Assembly: GCA_023807065.1 (NCBI GenBank)
Contig: JAJJLU010000341.1
Span: 1-64,000 of the forward strand
Source: Isotricha intestinalis
Lineage: Eukaryota > Ciliophora > Litostomatea > Vestibuliferida > Isotrichidae
Reading direction: 5' to 3'
Length of the DNA: 64,000 nucleotides
Part shown: one piece after another, positions 60,664 through 64,000 of the stretch
How positions within the stretch are numbered: the stretch's first letter is position 1
Layout of the letters: each line of letters starts with the position of its first letter
The notes under the pieces: model-generated
The model's database searches: none
What the model was told of the DNA's origin: nothing
Seen by the model: only the letters and a program-made list of their open reading frames with translations
Made by a program: the position numbers and the translations under genes

Positions 60664-61827
60664 ATGAAAATACAAGTTCCATCAATCCTTATAATAATAA
60701 TACAAATAATTTTTCATAAAATATTATCTCAAACCACAAACTTAGGTAAAGATGCAGTAGTAGATATAAACAAATGTGCAGAGAAGGGTTTAACAGGGAA
60801 TAAATGTATAGCAATAGTATCAGAAATTTCGATTCATGGAATAACGCGTTACTATAACTATCTACAAAAATGTAAAAACGGGCAATACTGTCAAACAGTA
60901 TCATATGCTAATGATGATATAGGTTTTTGTACACCAATAATTCACCAAGGTCGTCCTGGAGAAAAATGTTTAAACGACGGGGATTGTTATTCATATAATT
61001 GTACAAAGAAAAAATGTTATGGTAAATTAGATGGAGCTTTATGTCAATCAAGTTTAGAATGTGGAATTAATTCTTTTTGTGTTTATGAAGATTTTGAACA
61101 TTCAAATGAAGATGATCCTAAATATTGTCAACCTTTATCTTCACCTGGTAGAAATTGTATGTTTGGTTCACCACCTATTCAACGTAAAGATACTTATTAT
61201 AGTACAATGTTTAATTTTATTGATGAAAGAGAAGATAATTGTCCTCCCGGTTATATTTGCACAATAGCATCTGGGAATTTACTTACATTTAAAAGTAGAT
61301 TAGAAATAAATGATTATATATGTATATCTAAATTTTCTGTATTAACTGGACAATACGTAGGTTATAAACAATATATCGCTTGTGAACAAGGTTATATGAC
61401 ACTTCATAATGATTCTGATGGGGTTCCTTATGGACAATGTAGAACTATTCATACTGATGGTATTTGTGATGAAGATGGAATGTGTGTTGCTGATGCTGAA
61501 GGAAATATGATTCAATGTGCTTATGATACAACAGGAGAATTCTTTTGTCCTGTTGTTGGAATGAGTGATAGAATCAAGAATTATACTAAAATATTCAATC
61601 ATGCTATTGCTACTGCTGGAATTAATTTTGATATTGTTTGGGGAAAGGAAACTACTGATAAGGAAGATGTTAGAATGGCTTATTTGTATTTAAAATATTA
61701 TCATTGGTTTAGAAATGCTGATGAATGCCAAATTTTATATATGAAATATATTAATCATTCTTTTTGGATTAATAAAAGAGTTTTGCTTATTACTTTAATG
61801 ACTATATTTTTTACTATTTTTGGATAA
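60664..61827 (+). CDS. secreted or anchored Cys-rich surface protein
   Basis: 387 residues. A signal peptide lies at about 1-22. About 30 Cys are spread over residues 36-310 in patterns such as CLNDGDCYSYNCTKKKCYG and LCQSSLECGINSFC, resembling the disulfide-rich (Dickkopf/EGF-like) modules of many ciliate surface proteins. The C-terminal 18 residues (LLITLMTIFFTIFG) are hydrophobic with nothing after, so they may be a GPI-attachment signal or a tail anchor. Glycosylation sites (NxT/S) are frequent. The 5' half has notably more G+C than its surroundings. No enzymatic motif is seen. Probably a surface antigen or adhesin-like protein. Confidence 0.65.
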   Translation: MKIQVPSILIIIIQIIFHKILSQTTNLGKDAVVDINKCAEKGLTGNKCIAIVSEISIHGITRYYNYLQKCKNGQYCQTVSYANDDIGFCTPIIHQGRPGEKCLNDGDCYSYNCTKKKCYGKLDGALCQSSLECGINSFCVYEDFEHSNEDDPKYCQPLSSPGRNCMFGSPPIQRKDTYYSTMFNFIDEREDNCPPGYICTIASGNLLTFKSRLEINDYICISKFSVLTGQYVGYKQYIACEQGYMTLHNDSDGVPYGQCRTIHTDGICDEDGMCVADAEGNMIQCAYDTTGEFFCPVVGMSDRIKNYTKIFNHAIATAGINFDIVWGKETTDKEDVRMAYLYLKYYHWFRNADECQILYMKYINHSFWINKRVLLITLMTIFFTIFG

Positions 61828-61993
61828 GGTTTTTGATGGGTATATTTTTTTTTATTTTGAATTTTTTTAAGAGTTTAATTAATGGTATATATATAGATAA
61901 AAGAATGTTAAGTAAGATAAATGTTTACTATTGTTTTCAAATATTAATTAAATCTATATTTATTTAACAATTTTTTATGATTAATTATAATAT

Positions 61994-62890
61994 TTAGCAT
62001 ATATCTCGTAAACTATTAATAGGTATTTTACCAATATAAAATAAATAAATTAAACAAAAAATAGTTCCACTGGTCAAACAAATTCCCAAAATAATTTTTA
62101 ATATTGTCAAAAGACTTTTTTTAATGTGTTGAACATCAACAGTATCTTTAAGTAAAAAAACAGATAAACATGCTCCAGTAATAAACCCAAATAAATGAGC
62201 ATAATTATCAATTTTATTTCCATCTTTTCCAATATTAGTTCCACCTAAATTAATAGCAGTCATAATCGCAAATAATATAAAATTACTTTTTTGACTTTCA
62301 TTCATTTTACTACAAGTCAATAAAAAATCAACAATTAAAAGTCCAGAAAAACCCATAATTGCACCAGAAGCTCCAACACTTATAGATTTTTTATTAAGAG
62401 TTGCACTAAAAATAGTAGAAATAATTCCTGAAGTAATATATAATATAATTATTTTTAAAGTTCCTATTTTTATCTCTAAAAAATAACCAAGGAATACAAT
62501 TGATAATGAATTCATTATTATATGAATAATTGAAGCATGAAGAAAAACAGGAGTTATAAAACGGTATATTTGACTATGATGAACAATAGAATAAGTATCT
62601 TTTGCGCCAAAATTATATAAAGTACAAATCCAAGTTTTTTTAGTGAAAGAATAATGATATAATAATTCAAATATATATATTATAGCATTTATTATTAAAA
62701 TAATAGTACAAAATGATTTTAATTTATATATAGAACTATCTATACATCTTATTGAACTTGATGATGAATTTGATATTTTAATATTTCTATTATTAGATAT
62801 TTCATTGTTATTTGTTGTTTGATATTCATTTACTATTCTATTAGAATTCTCGTTATTTGATGGATTTCTTTCTAGTGTATGAACATTCAT
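61994..62890 (-). CDS. rhomboid-family intramembrane serine protease
   Basis: 298 residues. After a 55-residue Asn/Ser-rich cytosolic N-terminus there are seven or so hydrophobic segments. Catalytic features are all there: the FLHASIIHIIMNSLS helix with HxxxN (His123, Asn127), the active-site GASGAIMG with Ser175, and AHLFGFITG with His232 and the conserved Gly residues. It should therefore be an active protease cutting membrane-anchored substrates. Rhomboids often process surface adhesins, and a Cys-rich surface gene lies next to it (convergent, 166-base gap), though any relation is guesswork. The acceptor organelle cannot be read from the sequence. Confidence 0.93.
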   Translation of the reverse strand: MNVHTLERNPSNNENSNRIVNEYQTTNNNEISNNRNIKISNSSSSSIRCIDSSIYKLKSFCTIILIINAIIYIFELLYHYSFTKKTWICTLYNFGAKDTYSIVHHSQIYRFITPVFLHASIIHIIMNSLSIVFLGYFLEIKIGTLKIIILYITSGIISTIFSATLNKKSISVGASGAIMGFSGLLIVDFLLTCSKMNESQKSNFILFAIMTAINLGGTNIGKDGNKIDNYAHLFGFITGACLSVFLLKDTVDVQHIKKSLLTILKIILGICLTSGTIFCLIYLFYIGKIPINSLRDIC

Positions 62891-62960
62891 TTTTTTTATT
62901 TTTTTTAATAATTTGGTTTTTAAATTTTATTTATTTTATTTATTCATTATTTATTTATAA

Positions 62961-63149
62961 ATGAATAAAAAGAAAGATAATGGGAATGATAGTTTTTCAA
63001 TTAAAAATATTCTTTTTGAAGGGAATAATAATGATTTAACTTGTCTAATTGGGAGATTTGTTATTTATATTATTGTTATTTATTTTTTAGGATTGTTTTT
63101 TTATTATATGTTGACTGAAGATACAATTCCTTTAAAAGAAAAGAAATAA
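62961..63149 (+). CDS. 62-residue single-pass membrane protein
   Basis: 62 residues with one hydrophobic helix at about 30-52 (GRFVIYIIVIYFLGLFFYYML) and a short charged N-terminal part rich in Asn and Lys. It ends with a Lys-rich tail. It diverges from the rhomboid gene with 70 bases between the two ATGs and follows the same A/T-rich leader style as other genes. The Gly and charged residues make it more gene-like than the random frames, but so short a frame could be chance. No family is recognised. Confidence 0.55.
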   Translation: MNKKKDNGNDSFSIKNILFEGNNNDLTCLIGRFVIYIIVIYFLGLFFYYMLTEDTIPLKEKK

Positions 63150-64000
63150 AAAATACTTTTTTCTACAAATAATTAAATTATATTTATATATTAAAATTAT
63201 TAAAATATTCTTTTGAATTTTTAAAGTTTTCATTTTCAGTAAGATAGTTTGTGCTTAAATTATCATTTTTCAAATATTCTTCATCATATTTCACAATATT
63301 TAAATCAAATATTTTTCATTTCATATAGTTCTGAATTTTCTTTTTTAATATTCATATTATCATATAATAAATCTTTATTATAATAATTATTATAATCTTT
63401 AATTTTCAAATAATTAATAATCTCATCATTTTTAATATTTTTTTAATTCTATTTACTCATTAAATTTTCATTATTATCAAAAGAGAGTTTTTTCTTGATT
63501 TCTTCATAATTTATAAACTTAATTGGGAATTCAGATAAAAATGGCATTTATTTTGTACTTTATTTGATATTATTTTTTAATATTTGTCTTAATTATATTT
63601 TTAATTTTATTATTTGATTTGGAATTCTTTTATCTTTAAAGTTATTTATATTATCATGAGTTTTAATTTTATTTTTTCAATTTACCTATATTTTTTTGAA
63701 AATTTTTGTTTTATTTAAATTTTAATTGCTACAATTATATTTATTGTATCTTAAATTCTTCTTTCAATATTTTTAAAAGATTTTATTTGATTACTCCCGT
63801 TTTTGGGGAAAAATTTGACTATATTATAATTTTTTTTGCCTAGTCAATTCATTTACATTAATTTTGATTTTTAAAATATGATAAAATACAAATTTAGTGA
63901 AATTTATTAAATTAAATTCATTTATAAAAATTTTTGTATTATTATTTAAAAAATAATTTGATTTTGATTATTATTAAATAGATTATTATTAATTTTATCA
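63150..64000. other. terminal 851 bases, a decayed gene and unassigned sequence
   Basis: No intact gene. The first part holds the minus-strand relic at 63184-63547. From about 63550 to the end the sequence is T-rich with occasional coding-like words on the minus strand but frequent stops in every frame. It may be further degraded gene or spacer. No telomere-like repeat is present at this end, so the chromosome continues beyond the window. Confidence 0.5.
63184..63547 (-). pseudogene. decayed minus-strand gene with two stops and a frameshift
   Basis: From an ATG (63547, minus) about 32 coding-like codons (including FPIKFINYEEIKKKLSFDN) run to TAG, then Asn, then TAA (63451-63443). The same frame then continues for 45 codons (KNDEIINYLKIKDYNN onward). 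Near 63311-63317 (a run of five T) it switches by one base into a second frame of about 42 codons that ends at TAA 63186-63184. All three parts share the Asn/Lys/Glu/Asp-rich style of neighbouring proteins. Both nonsense codons are one C-to-T change from CAG or CAA. A sequencing error at the T run is possible for the shift but not for the two stops. No family is recognised. Confidence 0.4.

Noticed and set aside
60689..62000. Linking the Cys-rich surface protein and the rhomboid protease as an enzyme-substrate system
   Set aside because: Adjacency is convergent with a normal gap, and nothing in the sequence shows a rhomboid cleavage site.
17526..64000. Reassignment of TAA/TAG to Gln, suggested by relic frames where stops fall at plausible Gln positions
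   Set aside because: All 35 intact genes use TAA or TAG only as terminators and encode Gln with CAA/CAG. The stops in relics are explained by CAA/CAG-to-TAA/TAG (C-to-T) decay.
1..64000. CRISPR arrays, transposons or insertion sequences
   Set aside because: No spaced direct repeats of the right kind, no transposase or reverse transcriptase motifs, and no terminal inverted repeats were seen.
63960..64000. Telomere at the right-hand end
   Set aside because: The last bases are ordinary A/T-rich sequence with no G4 or C4 blocks.

Overview
This window is nuclear DNA of a eukaryote, most likely a ciliate. It is very A+T-rich (roughly four fifths by eye). Genes are packed on both strands and almost all are single open reading frames with very few, very short introns (50 nt in a kinesin gene, about 31 nt at the 5' end of an FHA gene). 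Starts usually sit behind runs of A. The gene set includes ciliary and centrosomal proteins (MORN protein like radial-spoke RSPH1, CEP20/FOR20, WRAP73, a kinesin), B-box/WD40, B-box/kelch and RCC1 proteins with long Asn/Lys/Glu tracts, and Cys-rich surface proteins, which together resemble ciliate proteomes. The window opens with two CCCC blocks separated by AAT, a C4-type repeat expected of a ciliate telomere, so base 1 may be a macronuclear chromosome end. Unlike Tetrahymena or Paramecium, TAA and TAG are real stops here. Of 35 annotated genes, 32 stop with TAA, 3 with TAG and none with TGA. A standard-code, AT-rich ciliate such as a litostome or rumen entodiniomorph would fit, but that is inference.

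Layout. 1-10450: telomere-like repeat, MORN protein, VPS35L (Retriever), FHA protein, LRR protein, RCC1-repeat protein, GYF-domain protein. 10451-22600: TRF4-like nucleotidyltransferase, kelch protein, an unknown protein, secreted serpin, annexin, coiled-coil protein, and a dual-specificity-phosphatase-like protein lacking its catalytic residues. 22600-35900: phospholipase B-like hydrolase, two large divergent unknown cytoskeleton-like proteins, PB1/UBA-like protein, ribosomal protein eS25, myristoylation-motif CAP-domain protein, PX-like/propeller protein, clathrin light chain. 36000-46750: WRAP73, three-repeat Myb factor, CEP20, B-box/WD40 protein, ADP-ribosylglycohydrolase, helical unknown. 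46950-63150: unknown protein, a 1524-residue repeat-containing membrane protein, TPM-like membrane protein, B-box/kelch protein, kinesin, Cys-rich surface protein, rhomboid protease and a 62-residue membrane protein.

Functional themes are cilium and centrosome assembly (MORN protein, CEP20, WRAP73, kinesin), endosomal and secretory traffic (VPS35L, clathrin light chain, PX/propeller protein, annexin), secretory or lysosomal enzymes and inhibitors (phospholipase B-like, serpin), and post-translational control (rhomboid, ADP-ribosylglycohydrolase, pseudophosphatase). Nothing suggests operons. Several gene pairs diverge from gaps of only about 50-85 bp. The longest gaps (17526-18421, 40331-40952, 48534-49342, 63150-64000) are not blank: each holds a coding-like frame broken by a few nonsense codons or a frameshift, best read as decayed genes. 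In one of them (17607-17910) a small spliced gene is also possible.
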